DNA of 64,000 nucleotides from an uncultured Cohaesibacter sp. Lineage in GTDB: Bacteria > Pseudomonadota > Alphaproteobacteria > Rhizobiales > Cohaesibacteraceae. The position numbers and the translations under genes are program-made. Under the pieces are notes generated by a model, which saw only the letters and a program-made list of their open reading frames with translations, had not been told where the DNA came from and ran no database searches. The DNA lies in NCBI RefSeq assembly GCF_963677725.1, contig NZ_OY782507.1, positions 1,364,001 through 1,428,000 on the forward strand, written 5' to 3'. Below, one piece after another: positions 55,670 through 64,000 of this stretch (position 1 is the first letter of the stretch; every line of letters starts with the position of its first letter).

Positions 55670-57187
55670 ATGAGTGAAACAATTACAGCTATCTTTCATG
55701 CCTTCCCCTTTGTTATGGAATGGCAGAATATTCTGGGCATGCTGGTTGGCGTGTTCGCTGGCATGGTGGTGGGGTCCCTGCCCGGTTTGACAGCCACCAT
55801 GGCAATCGCGGTGCTTATTCCGCTCACCTTTTCCATGCAGCCATTGGTGGCGTTGGGCATGATGGCCGGTATCTATAATGGTGCCATGTATGGCGGCGCC
55901 ATCCCGGCAATTCTGCTCAATATCCCCGGCACGCCTCCCTCTGTGGTGACTACCTTTGACGGCAACCCGCTTGCGCAACAAGGGCGCGCCGCTTACGCGA
56001 TGAAAATTGCCTGCTGGTCCTCCGCCATTGGCGGTGCAGCCAGTGCGATTTCCCTGATGCTGTTCGCCCCGCCGCTTGTCAAAGTGACCCTGATGTTTGG
56101 TCCTGCCGAATATTTCTGGGTCGGCGTCTTCGGTCTGTCGGCCATTTCCGTTCTTCTGGGCAAGGATCCGGTCAAGGGCATTCTTGCCGGATTGATGGGG
56201 CTGATGTTTGGCGCCATTGGCTCTGATGTCGTGACCGGGGCTGACCGCTTTGTCTTTGACCAACGCGAATTGCTCGACGGTATCAACATCCTGATCATTC
56301 TGACTGGTCTTTATGCCATTCCTCCCGCAATCAGAATGGTTGAGAAAAAGCTCGAAACCGCGTCACAGAGGATCAAGATTGAATCCGGTCCCGATGACAG
56401 TTTCTGGAAGAATGCCAGAGAGTTCATTCCAACCTGGATCCGCAGCTCCCTGATCGGTATCGGTGTTGGTATTCTGCCCGCAACGGGTGGCTCTATGGCG
56501 GCCTTTATCGCCTACAATGAAACCAAGCGGGCTTCCGATGATCCGGACAGCTTTGGCAAAGGCAACACGAAGGGTGTCGCAGCGGCAGAATGTGGCAACA
56601 ACGCAGACAATGCAGCGGCCATGATCCCCGCACTGGTCCTTGGCGTTCCGGGAAGTGGCGTTGCCGCTGTTATCCTTGCAGGTTTGCTTGTTCATGGCCT
56701 GCAACCCGGCCCGATGCTGTTCCGCAACACACCTGACATCGTATACGGCTTCATGTGGCAAATGCTCCTTACCTCCCTGGTGCTTTTCGCCTTTGGTGGC
56801 ACGATCTCCATCAAGCTGTTTGCCTATGTCATGCGGTTGCCGCAGACGGTTCTCGCACCCATGATCCTCTCCCTGACCTTCGTTGGCATCTATGCCTTGT
56901 CGAACAATATGTTCAACTGCTGGCTGATGCTCGGCTTTGGTGTCATCGGCTATGTCCTGTCTCGCGTCCATGTGCCTCTGGCACCAATCGTTCTGGGCTT
57001 GGTTCTGGGAGACATGGTCGAGAAGAACCTGCGCCTGACTTTGCTCATCAACCAAGGCGATGCCACTTCGCTTGTCGCGTCGCCCCTGTCTTGGCTGTTG
57101 GTTGGACTAAGCCTCTTGGTCCTCGCCTATCCTCTTTATGGATATTTCCGCAACAGCAAGGCAAAACAAGCCAAAACTGGGATCTAG
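55670..57187 (+). CDS. tctA: Tripartite tricarboxylate transporter large subunit TctA
   Basis: 505 residues, about twelve helices. The TctA signatures GVFAGMVVGSLPGLTATMAI, MYGGAIPAILLNIPGTPPS and AAECGNNADNAAAMIPAL are present. Forms the ion-coupled channel of the importer. Confidence 0.94.
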   Translation: MSETITAIFHAFPFVMEWQNILGMLVGVFAGMVVGSLPGLTATMAIAVLIPLTFSMQPLVALGMMAGIYNGAMYGGAIPAILLNIPGTPPSVVTTFDGNPLAQQGRAAYAMKIACWSSAIGGAASAISLMLFAPPLVKVTLMFGPAEYFWVGVFGLSAISVLLGKDPVKGILAGLMGLMFGAIGSDVVTGADRFVFDQRELLDGINILIILTGLYAIPPAIRMVEKKLETASQRIKIESGPDDSFWKNAREFIPTWIRSSLIGIGVGILPATGGSMAAFIAYNETKRASDDPDSFGKGNTKGVAAAECGNNADNAAAMIPALVLGVPGSGVAAVILAGLLVHGLQPGPMLFRNTPDIVYGFMWQMLLTSLVLFAFGGTISIKLFAYVMRLPQTVLAPMILSLTFVGIYALSNNMFNCWLMLGFGVIGYVLSRVHVPLAPIVLGLVLGDMVEKNLRLTLLINQGDATSLVASPLSWLLVGLSLLVLAYPLYGYFRNSKAKQAKTGI

Positions 57188-57191
57188 CAAA

Positions 57192-57623
57192 ATGACGGAT
57201 GGAACCTTCAAACTGCACGAACGCCTGATCAAGGCCACGCGCCCTCTGCTAAAAACGGAGCTTAGCGATATCCTGATGATGGAAGACCGCAGGATTCCAT
57301 GGCTTTTGCTCGTACCGAGAAAGGCTGGAGTTGAAGAGTTCCATCATCTTTGCCCTGAGGATCGAAAGATTTTCATCGAAGAAATTGCAACGATCACCAA
57401 AGGGCTTGAGCAAGAGTTCAACCCGGTCAGGATCAATGTCGGTGACCTTGGTAACATCGTGGGACAAATGCATGTTCACCTGGTTGCCCGACAAACTGAT
57501 GACCCCTTTTGGCCAAAAGTGGTCTGGAGTCGCGAACGCGAGCCATTTTTGAGTGATGAGGATGCCGAGACCATGCGTGTGCGCTTGATGCGCGCATGCT
57601 CGGCCCTCAAACCACCAAGCTAG
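57192..57623 (+). CDS. HIT-family protein
   Basis: 143 residues from ATG 57192 (MTDGTFKLHERL), 4 bp after tctA; the frame extends upstream into tctA. The HIT motif is QMHVHLVARQ, where the middle His is the usual nucleophile and the third conserved His is replaced by Val-Ala-Arg. HIT proteins cleave nucleotide phosphate bonds. The first conserved His of canonical HxHxHxx is present; activity is uncertain. Confidence 0.8.
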   Translation: MTDGTFKLHERLIKATRPLLKTELSDILMMEDRRIPWLLLVPRKAGVEEFHHLCPEDRKIFIEEIATITKGLEQEFNPVRINVGDLGNIVGQMHVHLVARQTDDPFWPKVVWSREREPFLSDEDAETMRVRLMRACSALKPPS

Positions 57624-57717
57624 CGTTCGGCCTTCGGGCCAACATTCAAGTCCCAAATTCCAATCTCAAGAATAACCAACTGCCCTTCACAACGGCAGAA
57701 CAGGAGGCTATTGCCTA

Positions 57718-58713
57718 ATGGTATATTCAGCACGCATTCAAAAGGTGTTCGGTCACCGTGCAACGAACGCGCCTCTCTTCTCTTTCTGGACGCACTTCCC
57801 CGATTGCGACATGGATCCGGAGGCTCTTGCTGAACGGTCTGTAGAGAACCAGAAGAAATTCGATCTCGACTTTGTAAAAGCCGCGCCGAACGGAATGTAT
57901 TCGATCGAAGATTATGGCGTTGATGTCGACTTTTCGGAAGTGCCCACAGGCGGCATAGCCAAATTGGTCGATACGCCGTTTAAAACGGTGTCCGACTGGC
58001 AGCAATTGAAAGAAATCGAGCCCGATCAGGGCGCGCTGGCCAGAGAAATCCATTCTATCAAGGTCATGCGGCAAGCCATGCCGGATGTGCCGATTTTCTT
58101 TTCTACCTTCAGCCCCATGACGACCGCGGCCAAATTAAGCGGTGGCAGAATTCGCGAACAGCTCAAAGATCGTGAAAATGCGCCTCTTATTCATAAGGCA
58201 CTCGGCCGTCTCGCGGCCACAACGCGGAAAACCATTGCCGCTGCCATCGAATGCGGCGCAACCGGGGCCTTCTTTGCGCATCAGGATACATCGCGCGATC
58301 TGTTTACCTATGACGATTTCAGCGAGTTCGTGGCGCCTTACGATTATGAAGCACTGCTGGGAGCGGCGCGCGCGCCGTTCAACATTCTGCATATCCATGG
58401 CTCTTCAATCCGCTTTAACGAGCTGCTTGACTATCCAGTGCAGGGGTTCAACTGGCACGCCTGGGAGACACTGCCCAGCACCAGCGCCGGGCTGATGACC
58501 TCTGGCCGCTGTGTTTTGAGCGGCATCGATCGGCGTTCGATTACCGACAACGATCTTGATGCCCTGAAACGTCAGGTCAAGGCTTCGATTGAGTCAGCTG
58601 AAGGGCTTGGCGACCTGATCCTCACACCGAGTTGCATCGTGCGTGCCGGGTTCAACGAAGAGACCGTTCGCCAGTTGAGCGATTACGTTCACTCATTTTC
58701 AATTGATCGCTAG
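57718..58713 (+). CDS. Uroporphyrinogen decarboxylase-family protein (methyltransferase-like)
   Basis: 331 residues of the URO-D/MtaA superfamily. It lacks the haem-pathway context. The region PFNILHIHGSSIRF and the late SCIVRAGF offer His and Cys that could bind zinc, as in corrinoid methyltransferases. GATGAFFAHQDTSRDLFTYDDF matches the barrel core. It is likely to act on the imported compound rather than to make haem. Confidence 0.8.
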   Translation: MVYSARIQKVFGHRATNAPLFSFWTHFPDCDMDPEALAERSVENQKKFDLDFVKAAPNGMYSIEDYGVDVDFSEVPTGGIAKLVDTPFKTVSDWQQLKEIEPDQGALAREIHSIKVMRQAMPDVPIFFSTFSPMTTAAKLSGGRIREQLKDRENAPLIHKALGRLAATTRKTIAAAIECGATGAFFAHQDTSRDLFTYDDFSEFVAPYDYEALLGAARAPFNILHIHGSSIRFNELLDYPVQGFNWHAWETLPSTSAGLMTSGRCVLSGIDRRSITDNDLDALKRQVKASIESAEGLGDLILTPSCIVRAGFNEETVRQLSDYVHSFSIDR

Positions 58714-58742
58714 ATCCATCTAATCATTTTAAAGGAAGTATC

Positions 58743-59129
58743 ATGAAAGCAATCGCTAGCAAAAAGGCTCCCGGTGCGATTGGACCCTATTCTCAGGCAA
58801 TTGCGACCTCCGAGCTGCTGTTCGTGTCTGGGCAATTACCGATTGATCCCGATAGCGGCAATATCGAAGCCACGGATGTGGTTGGCCAACTGCATCAAAG
58901 CATGAAAAACATCGCGGCCATCGCTGAGGCAGCCGGCACATCTCTGCAAAACACCGTCAAGACAACGATTCTCATGCAGGATCTGAGTGCATTTGCCGAC
59001 GTCAACGCAGCCTACAGCACTTACGTTGAAGAACCATATCCGGCGCGTGCCTGCTATGAAGTGGCAGCCCTTCCCAAAGGTGCCCTGATCGAAATAGAAG
59101 CAATCATATCACTTGAAGGAGACAAATGA
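58743..59129 (+). CDS. RidA-family enamine/imine deaminase
   Basis: 128 residues: GAIGPYSQAI and FVSGQLPIDPDSG, with the active-site Arg in YPARACYEVAALPKGALIEIE. RidA hydrolyses reactive enamines released by PLP enzymes. Stop overlaps the next start (ATGA), so it is coupled to the PLP lyase. Confidence 0.92.
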   Translation: MKAIASKKAPGAIGPYSQAIATSELLFVSGQLPIDPDSGNIEATDVVGQLHQSMKNIAAIAEAAGTSLQNTVKTTILMQDLSAFADVNAAYSTYVEEPYPARACYEVAALPKGALIEIEAIISLEGDK

Positions 59130-60241
59130 TGGGACAGATTCTTCAAGTTGTTGAAACCATGCCGGAAAATTCCCTTTGTCGGCAAGATACACATCAGGCA
59201 TGGGCTGCGGCGGCCCTCGACAAGCTGGAACGCGAGAAATGCCGCGCCGTTGATACCCATCTGATCAAGCTGGACCTGCCCGGTTTTGACGATACGCCCA
59301 TCTATTTCAAGGATGAGAGCACACATCCGACAGGCAGTCTCAAGCATCGTTTGGCTCAATCCCTGTTCGCAAACGCGATTTGCCACGGCTATATTGGCCC
59401 AAAAACAACGATTATCGAGGCGTCGTCAGGCTCAACAGCAATCAGTGAAGCCTATTTTGCCCAGTTGCTCGGCTTGCCCTTCATTGCGGTCATGCAGAAG
59501 GACACCTCTCAGTCAAAGATTGATGCCATCAAGCGTTATGGCGGGTCCTGTCATCTGGTAGAGCATAGTGACCAGGTCTATTCGGCCTCAGAAAAACTGG
59601 CTGAGGAGACCAATGGTCACTATATGGACCAGTTCAGCAATGCCGCCCTGGCGACTGACTGGCGCAGTGACAAATGCATCGCCGGATCCATTCTGCACCA
59701 GATGGAGCATGAGCCAAACCCGATACCGGCATGGATTGTCATGGCGGCTGGTACTGGCGGGAATTCTGCTACCATCGGTCGCCATCTGCGGTTCCGTAAA
59801 CTGCCAACGAAACTCTGTGTGCCAGACGTTGAAAATTCGGTTTTCATGGATGCCTGGTCCTTGCGAGACAACAGCCTGACATGTGTCACTGGCTCACGGA
59901 TTGAAGGCATTGGACGTCCGCGCGTAGAGCCTGCTTTCAAGCCGGACGTCGTCGATGCGATGATCAAAGTTCCTGATCAAGTCTCCGTAGCCGCAATGCT
60001 CAAACTGTCAGAGCTTTTGGGGCGCCCTGTCGGCCCATCAAGCGGAACAAACTTTTATGCAGCCTTGATCATCGCCAAAGAAATGCAGGAAAATGGCGAG
60101 AAAGGCTCGATTGTTTCAGTCATTTGTGACGGCGGCCTTCGCTATATGGAGACTTATCACAATCCTGATTGGCGCTCGCAGAAAAATCTCGACTGCACTG
60201 GGGTTGCCAGCGAAATTGAAGCGTTGCTCTCAAGAGCCTGA
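59126..60241 (+). CDS. PLP-dependent lyase of the cysteine synthase fold
   Basis: 371 residues. PLP Lys73 lies in TGSLKHR; phosphate-binding SGSTAISEAYF follows, and AAGTGGNSATIGRHL is the glycine loop. It resembles beta-eliminating cysteine desulfhydrase-like enzymes more than cysteine synthase itself. With RidA next door, an elimination giving an enamine is likely. Tandem ATGs at 59126/59129. Confidence 0.82.
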   Translation: MMGQILQVVETMPENSLCRQDTHQAWAAAALDKLEREKCRAVDTHLIKLDLPGFDDTPIYFKDESTHPTGSLKHRLAQSLFANAICHGYIGPKTTIIEASSGSTAISEAYFAQLLGLPFIAVMQKDTSQSKIDAIKRYGGSCHLVEHSDQVYSASEKLAEETNGHYMDQFSNAALATDWRSDKCIAGSILHQMEHEPNPIPAWIVMAAGTGGNSATIGRHLRFRKLPTKLCVPDVENSVFMDAWSLRDNSLTCVTGSRIEGIGRPRVEPAFKPDVVDAMIKVPDQVSVAAMLKLSELLGRPVGPSSGTNFYAALIIAKEMQENGEKGSIVSVICDGGLRYMETYHNPDWRSQKNLDCTGVASEIEALLSRA

Positions 60242-60292
60242 CGGAAATATTGGGCCGTAAGATCAGCACCTTGCGTTCCACTGCCTTTTATA

Positions 60293-60329
60293 GAGAAAAG
60301 ATCCGTGTCCGGCGGTGCGCTGGACACGG
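60293..60329 (-). terminator. Terminator for the minus-strand binding-protein operon
   Basis: CCGTGTCC (60303-60310) pairs with GGACACGG (60322-60329). Reading the minus strand, the stem is followed by ATCTTTTCTC, a short T-rich run. It lies between convergent operons. Confidence 0.55.
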
Positions 60330-60389
60330 GTCTGCCTGCGGATCCATCCCACCCGCCATGACATGCTTGCGATGTCGAAGAATATTTCC

Positions 60390-61376
60390 TCATTGATTGG
60401 TGACCATTTGGAACCAGGTATCCAGGATCCTGTTTTTCTTGAGCGGATCAAGGAAGACCAACAGTTCCGGCCCAATCTTGACCTGCTGGGTTTGCGGGAT
60501 CTTGTCGTCCTCAAAAAACTGCCAGAAGACTTTGCTGGGAAACCGTTTTTGCGCGACCTGCAATTGCAATGCGGACAAGACGTTCAGCAGCAGTGGGTTG
60601 TCGGTCTTTGATGGTGCGACAATCACCCATGGCAGTGAGATGATATAATCTTTGGGCAATATGACGAGCACATTCTCCTGATCTGCGAATGAGACCTCGG
60701 ACAACGGCACATTGTAGGCCAGATCGATCTCACCCTCTCCAATCGCCTGAACAAGTTCGGAATTGGAGCCATAAATCCGCGTATTCAATCGCCCGAATGC
60801 TTGCGCCAACTGCCAGAAAATCGGCGATCTGAGTTGATCCTGTGCAGCGTAAGCGTAGCTTTGTCTGTCCAGACCGATATTCACAAGCCCTACACGCCCG
60901 TCAAGCATCGTCGCGTTCTTTTCAAGGAACCGAACCAGTTCAATCCGGTCTTGCGGCTCGTCCGATGGGGGGACCAATCCCTTGCGGATCACAATAACGG
61001 ACGGATCAAAGAACAGCGAGATCACTTCACCGCGCCAGTGCACGCCCGGATCAGTATTAAGACCGGTTGGCAATTCCCTTAAATGCCCCTCATTGGCAAG
61101 AAAAACGCCGGAATCAGGCGTTGGCAGCAGTGCCAAATCGATCCGGTCCGTAGCACTTCCCATGCTGGAGAAATTCGAAATGATCTCCCCTGCGCGCATT
61201 TGCTGATAAAGCAAACCATTCATTTCTGGGCGGGACTGCATGGCCAGAATTGCGGGTTTCATCCGTGCCTGAGATAAGGTGCCTGCCAAACGCACCTCAC
61301 CGATCAGTTGTTGCGCCTTGCAGGGGAGTGCAATTGCGAGGAAAGCGAGAATAAAGACCGTCAAAGTGCGTTTCAT
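60390..61376 (-). CDS. Solitary periplasmic binding protein linked to the two-component system
   Basis: 328 residues from ATG 61376 (MKRTLTVFILAFLA), a signal peptide cut after CKAQ; the frame extends 30 codons upstream. It is a type II binding-protein fold (VRLAGTLSQARMKPAILAM and HWRGEVISLFFDPSVIVI). No permease or ATPase is next to it. The start overlaps the kinase stop by 4 bp, so it probably presents a ligand to the kinase, as in Bordetella-like TctC/BctC-BctDE systems. Confidence 0.78.
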   Translation of the reverse strand: MKRTLTVFILAFLAIALPCKAQQLIGEVRLAGTLSQARMKPAILAMQSRPEMNGLLYQQMRAGEIISNFSSMGSATDRIDLALLPTPDSGVFLANEGHLRELPTGLNTDPGVHWRGEVISLFFDPSVIVIRKGLVPPSDEPQDRIELVRFLEKNATMLDGRVGLVNIGLDRQSYAYAAQDQLRSPIFWQLAQAFGRLNTRIYGSNSELVQAIGEGEIDLAYNVPLSEVSFADQENVLVILPKDYIISLPWVIVAPSKTDNPLLLNVLSALQLQVAQKRFPSKVFWQFFEDDKIPQTQQVKIGPELLVFLDPLKKNRILDTWFQMVTNQ

Positions 61377-62782
61377 TGTCTGCCTTGACCAACTTTGTTG
61401 TCTTTTGAACTGGCTGCAAACTGCAAGTCGATCACCAGACCGCCCTTTTCCCGCTTGCGAAGCCAAACACGGCCACCATTGGCCGTGACGATCTGTTTGA
61501 CGATTGCCAGTCCCAATCCTGTTCCCGACTGCTTGTCAGGATCTTTTACAAAGCGCTCAAACACGGTCTCCCTAATCGCGTCGGGGATGCCCGGACCGCG
61601 GTCCTTCACCGCCAGCCGGACATGGGAGCCATCTTGCCACACACATAGATCAATCGGCCCTGCCCCATGCAGGATGGCATTGATCAGAAGGTTCTTGATG
61701 AGTTCGCCCATTGCCGCTTCGTTGCCTTCAATAAAGCAGGCGGGGTCTTCTTCCTGCGGATGGTTTATGTCCGGAAGCTCGACCTGAAATCGCATTTCAG
61801 CGATGGTTGTCTCAACCACTTTCGCGGTCAAGTGTGTCAGGTTGATCTGTTTGAACCGCTCCGTCTCCAGCGAATGGAGCAACTGGGCCTCCGTCATCAA
61901 CTGGCTGGCCAACTGCGTTGCGGAAATGGCATTCTTGTTGATGCGGCTGATATAGTTTTTCAAGGGCGCTGGCAGATCCTGATCCATTGCCAATTCTGAA
62001 AGCGCTCTGACCGCAGAAAGCGGTGTTCTCAATTGATGGGCGGCATCAGCGGTGACCTGGCGCAGCCCTTCAAGCGTTGCTTCGAGCCGCGCCATGAACT
62101 GATTGATCGATCCGACCAGTGTTGCAACCTCCAGGGGAACGTCGACATCAATCGCCGACATATCGGTCGGATTGCGTTGGCGAATGGATGTTTCAATGGC
62201 ACGCAGAGGAGAAAAGGAGCTGCGAATGGCCAGACTGATCAGCACCAATCCCAGAATGGTTGCCAGAATCGCGGGAAGCAACGCGAAGGATGCCAAATGC
62301 GTCGCCAGTTGATTGCGCGCTTCGCGAGTCTCACCGACAAACACATTGAACCAGCCGCCTCCCCGCCTGCCTTGAAAGAAATGGGCAATTTGCACAACGC
62401 GTATCGTCTCGCCGCGATATTCACTGTCGAAAAAGCGGCTTTCATTGAAGGTCAGGGGTGACTGGTCAATCCCCAGAACGGGCGTCCCAGTCACCGTGCT
62501 TCCGTCGGGAGCAACAACACGATAGAAAATCCGGTTCTTTCCCGATGTTCCCAGAATCGCAAAAGCGGCATAAGGCAGATCGACCGTCACGCCGGATTCG
62601 CCAAAGCTGATGGTCTCCGCAATGGTCATGGCAGCCGCGCCCAGCACCTTGTCATGAGCCTCATCGGAGGCCGTGTTGGAGAGCTGAAGGACAATGAATC
62701 CAGAAATCACGCCGACGGCGATCAGGACGAGCATCGCGCTTTTGAGCAGGCGTTTTTGGATCGAGTATCGCACTGAAATCAC
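61373..62782 (-). CDS. Sensor histidine kinase (TctE-like)
   Basis: 469 residues: helix (about 13-33), periplasmic 2CSK_N-type sensor, helix (about 165-190), HAMP, phospho-acceptor His in DAAHQLRTPLSAVRAL, N box ELIKNLLINAILHG, and DRGPGIPD with GTGLGLAIVKQI. Length and layout match TctE. Overlaps both neighbours by 4 bp. Confidence 0.93.
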   Translation of the reverse strand: MISVRYSIQKRLLKSAMLVLIAVGVISGFIVLQLSNTASDEAHDKVLGAAAMTIAETISFGESGVTVDLPYAAFAILGTSGKNRIFYRVVAPDGSTVTGTPVLGIDQSPLTFNESRFFDSEYRGETIRVVQIAHFFQGRRGGGWFNVFVGETREARNQLATHLASFALLPAILATILGLVLISLAIRSSFSPLRAIETSIRQRNPTDMSAIDVDVPLEVATLVGSINQFMARLEATLEGLRQVTADAAHQLRTPLSAVRALSELAMDQDLPAPLKNYISRINKNAISATQLASQLMTEAQLLHSLETERFKQINLTHLTAKVVETTIAEMRFQVELPDINHPQEEDPACFIEGNEAAMGELIKNLLINAILHGAGPIDLCVWQDGSHVRLAVKDRGPGIPDAIRETVFERFVKDPDKQSGTGLGLAIVKQIVTANGGRVWLRKREKGGLVIDLQFAASSKDNKVGQGRQ

Positions 62783-63456
62783 GTCATGTTCGAGGTTTGC
62801 AACTGATATCCGACGCCCCGTTGGGTAACGATTTTCACGCTTGATTTTTCAAGCTTTTTTCTCAGGCGCGAAACGAGGAGTTCAACGGCATTGGGAGAAC
62901 CAGTTTCATCATATCCAAACAGCTTGGCAACCAGTTGTTCCTTGGAAATGGTCTGGTCTGGCTTTTGCATCAGATATTCCAGTAGCTGCACCTCACGTCC
63001 GCCCAGATCCAAAGGCTTACCATCGCATGAAATCGAGCGTGCCGATTGGTCCAGTATCAGATCACCAACACAAAGCGCCGGGCTGGCACGGCCCTCATTG
63101 CGCCGGGCAATGGCCCGTAGTCTGGCTTCCAGCTCCTCCAGAGCAAAGGGCTTGACCATGTAATCATCAGCCCCCAGATCGAGCATATTGACCTTGTCGC
63201 CAATGTGATCTCTGGCCGTCAAAACGACGATGGGCGTATCGATATTTTCAGCCCGCAGGGAGGCAAGAATTTCGAATCCACTGGCCCCGGGCAAATTGAC
63301 ATCCAGTATGACCGCGTCATAGTCCCCGAACTTGATCATGTCGACGGCTTCGTCACCGCGCGCACAATGTTCCGGCCGATTTCCGCGGGTTTTGAGCCTT
63401 TCACAAATGGCGAAAGCCACATCCTCGGCATCCTCAACGACCAGGATTTTCATCAT
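62779..63456 (-). CDS. OmpR-family response regulator (TctD-like)
   Basis: 225 residues with receiver Asp52 (AVILDVNLPG), Lys in VVLTARDHIGD-KPFALEE region, and a winged-helix C-terminus ending VKIVTQRGVGYQLQ. AAGGAG precedes tandem ATGs. It would control the operon of the sensed ligand, possibly including the divergent gene. Confidence 0.94.
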   Translation of the reverse strand: MMKILVVEDAEDVAFAICERLKTRGNRPEHCARGDEAVDMIKFGDYDAVILDVNLPGASGFEILASLRAENIDTPIVVLTARDHIGDKVNMLDLGADDYMVKPFALEELEARLRAIARRNEGRASPALCVGDLILDQSARSISCDGKPLDLGGREVQLLEYLMQKPDQTISKEQLVAKLFGYDETGSPNAVELLVSRLRKKLEKSSVKIVTQRGVGYQLQTSNMT

Positions 63457-63546
63457 ATTCTCCTTCTGACAGGACTTTGACAGCTACTCTGATGCATAGT
63501 GTTTTCCTAAAGGCCATGCAATTGGCAATCTTGGAGGAGATTGGGA

Positions 63547-64000
63547 GTGGAAGTTCTGCGCAAATTCTGGTGCGGTCTGGGTTTGGTTGCCTATGCTATG
63601 CTTGGCGGGGTCGGCCCTGTGGCTGCGCAAGAGCCATGCACCATCACGTCAGATTTAGCACCTCAGTTCACAGATGCCAACTGTGACCTATTGGCCGACA
63701 TGCCAACAGACCCCAGCCTTCTCAAAGATCCCAAGACCCTCGTGTGGGCCTATACCCCGATTGAAGATGCAGCCATCTACGCGGACTTGTTCAAGCCCTT
63801 TACCCGTCATCTTGCCAAATGTGTTGGCCGCCAGATCGTCTATTATCCGGTGCAATCGGAGATCGCTCAGGTGCGTGCCTTTGCCAATGGCCGTTTGCAC
63901 TTTGCAGGCTTTGCGACAGGTGCCACGGTGGCGGCGGTGAAAACGGCAGGAGCCCATCCTTTCGCTGCCAAGGGCACTGCGGAAGGCATGCGCGGCTATC
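63547..64000 (+). CDS. PhnD-like phosphate/phosphonate-type binding protein (3' end cut by window)
   Basis: At least 151 residues from GTG 63547, preceded by GGAGGA at 8 bp. Signal peptide cut after PVAAQ. Mature part: WAYTPIEDAAIYADLFKPF, VYYPVQSEIAQVRAFANGRL and FAGFATGATVAAV, typical of PhnD periplasmic proteins. It diverges from the response regulator with 90 bp between them, suggesting regulation by it. The C-terminus lies outside the window. Confidence 0.8.
   Translation, partial: MEVLRKFWCGLGLVAYAMLGGVGPVAAQEPCTITSDLAPQFTDANCDLLADMPTDPSLLKDPKTLVWAYTPIEDAAIYADLFKPFTRHLAKCVGRQIVYYPVQSEIAQVRAFANGRLHFAGFATGATVAAVKTAGAHPFAAKGTAEGMRGY

Overview
The window looks like chromosome from an alphaproteobacterium of the Hyphomicrobiales/Rhizobiales type. 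The strongest sign is a minus-strand housekeeping block in the order small basic protein, murA, DUF2948, (two plus-strand genes), hisD, UPF0262, LMW-phosphatase-like, infA, maf, yacG, next to tRNA-Phe. The genus cannot be fixed by reading alone; a marine Cohaesibacter-like organism is only a guess.

Layout. 1-11.9 kb: DUF4401/DUF2157 membrane pair, Bcr/CflA efflux pump, a Cache-domain chemoreceptor, a PAS-GGDEF-EAL protein, an MFS transporter and a thioesterase. 12-18.6 kb: a YedK-type SRAP protein, a GtrB glycosyltransferase followed by a GtrA/GT-C fusion, a globin-coupled chemoreceptor with a C-terminal CZB zinc domain, and a lipoprotein. 19-28 kb: the housekeeping block with two unknown exported proteins. 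28.2-35.3 kb: an integrated island of about 7 kb in tRNA-Thr(GGT). It is bounded by a 30-bp direct repeat of the tRNA 3' end and carries a tyrosine integrase, a ParB-like protein, a serine resolvase with a possible res site, and an uncharacterised two-gene pair (coiled-coil membrane protein plus soluble protein).

35.8-53.0 kb: one long minus-strand operon of 12 genes with a divergent IclR regulator. The lactonase (AttM/BlcC type), iron alcohol dehydrogenase and succinate-semialdehyde dehydrogenase, with the IclR regulator, match the Agrobacterium blcABC/BlcR gamma-butyrolactone to GHB to succinate pathway. Between the lactonase and the dehydrogenases lie a complete RbsABC-like ABC importer, a seven-helix microbial rhodopsin homologue, a flotillin, a small membrane protein and an SSS symporter. 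The rhodopsin homologue has Arg where retinal's Lys should be, and has also lost the Asp counterion and the Glu proton donor. This lysine-less opsin inside a lactone/hydroxy-acid catabolic operon is the most interesting item in the window.

53.1-64 kb: a LysR regulator diverges from a tripartite tricarboxylate transporter operon (tctC-tctB-tctA) that continues into HIT, URO-D-like, RidA and PLP-lyase genes, a pathway I cannot name. Convergent to it is an overlapping trio of response regulator, histidine kinase and solitary binding protein, then a PhnD-like binding protein cut by the window end.

All calls rest on reading the translated sequence; no database search was run.
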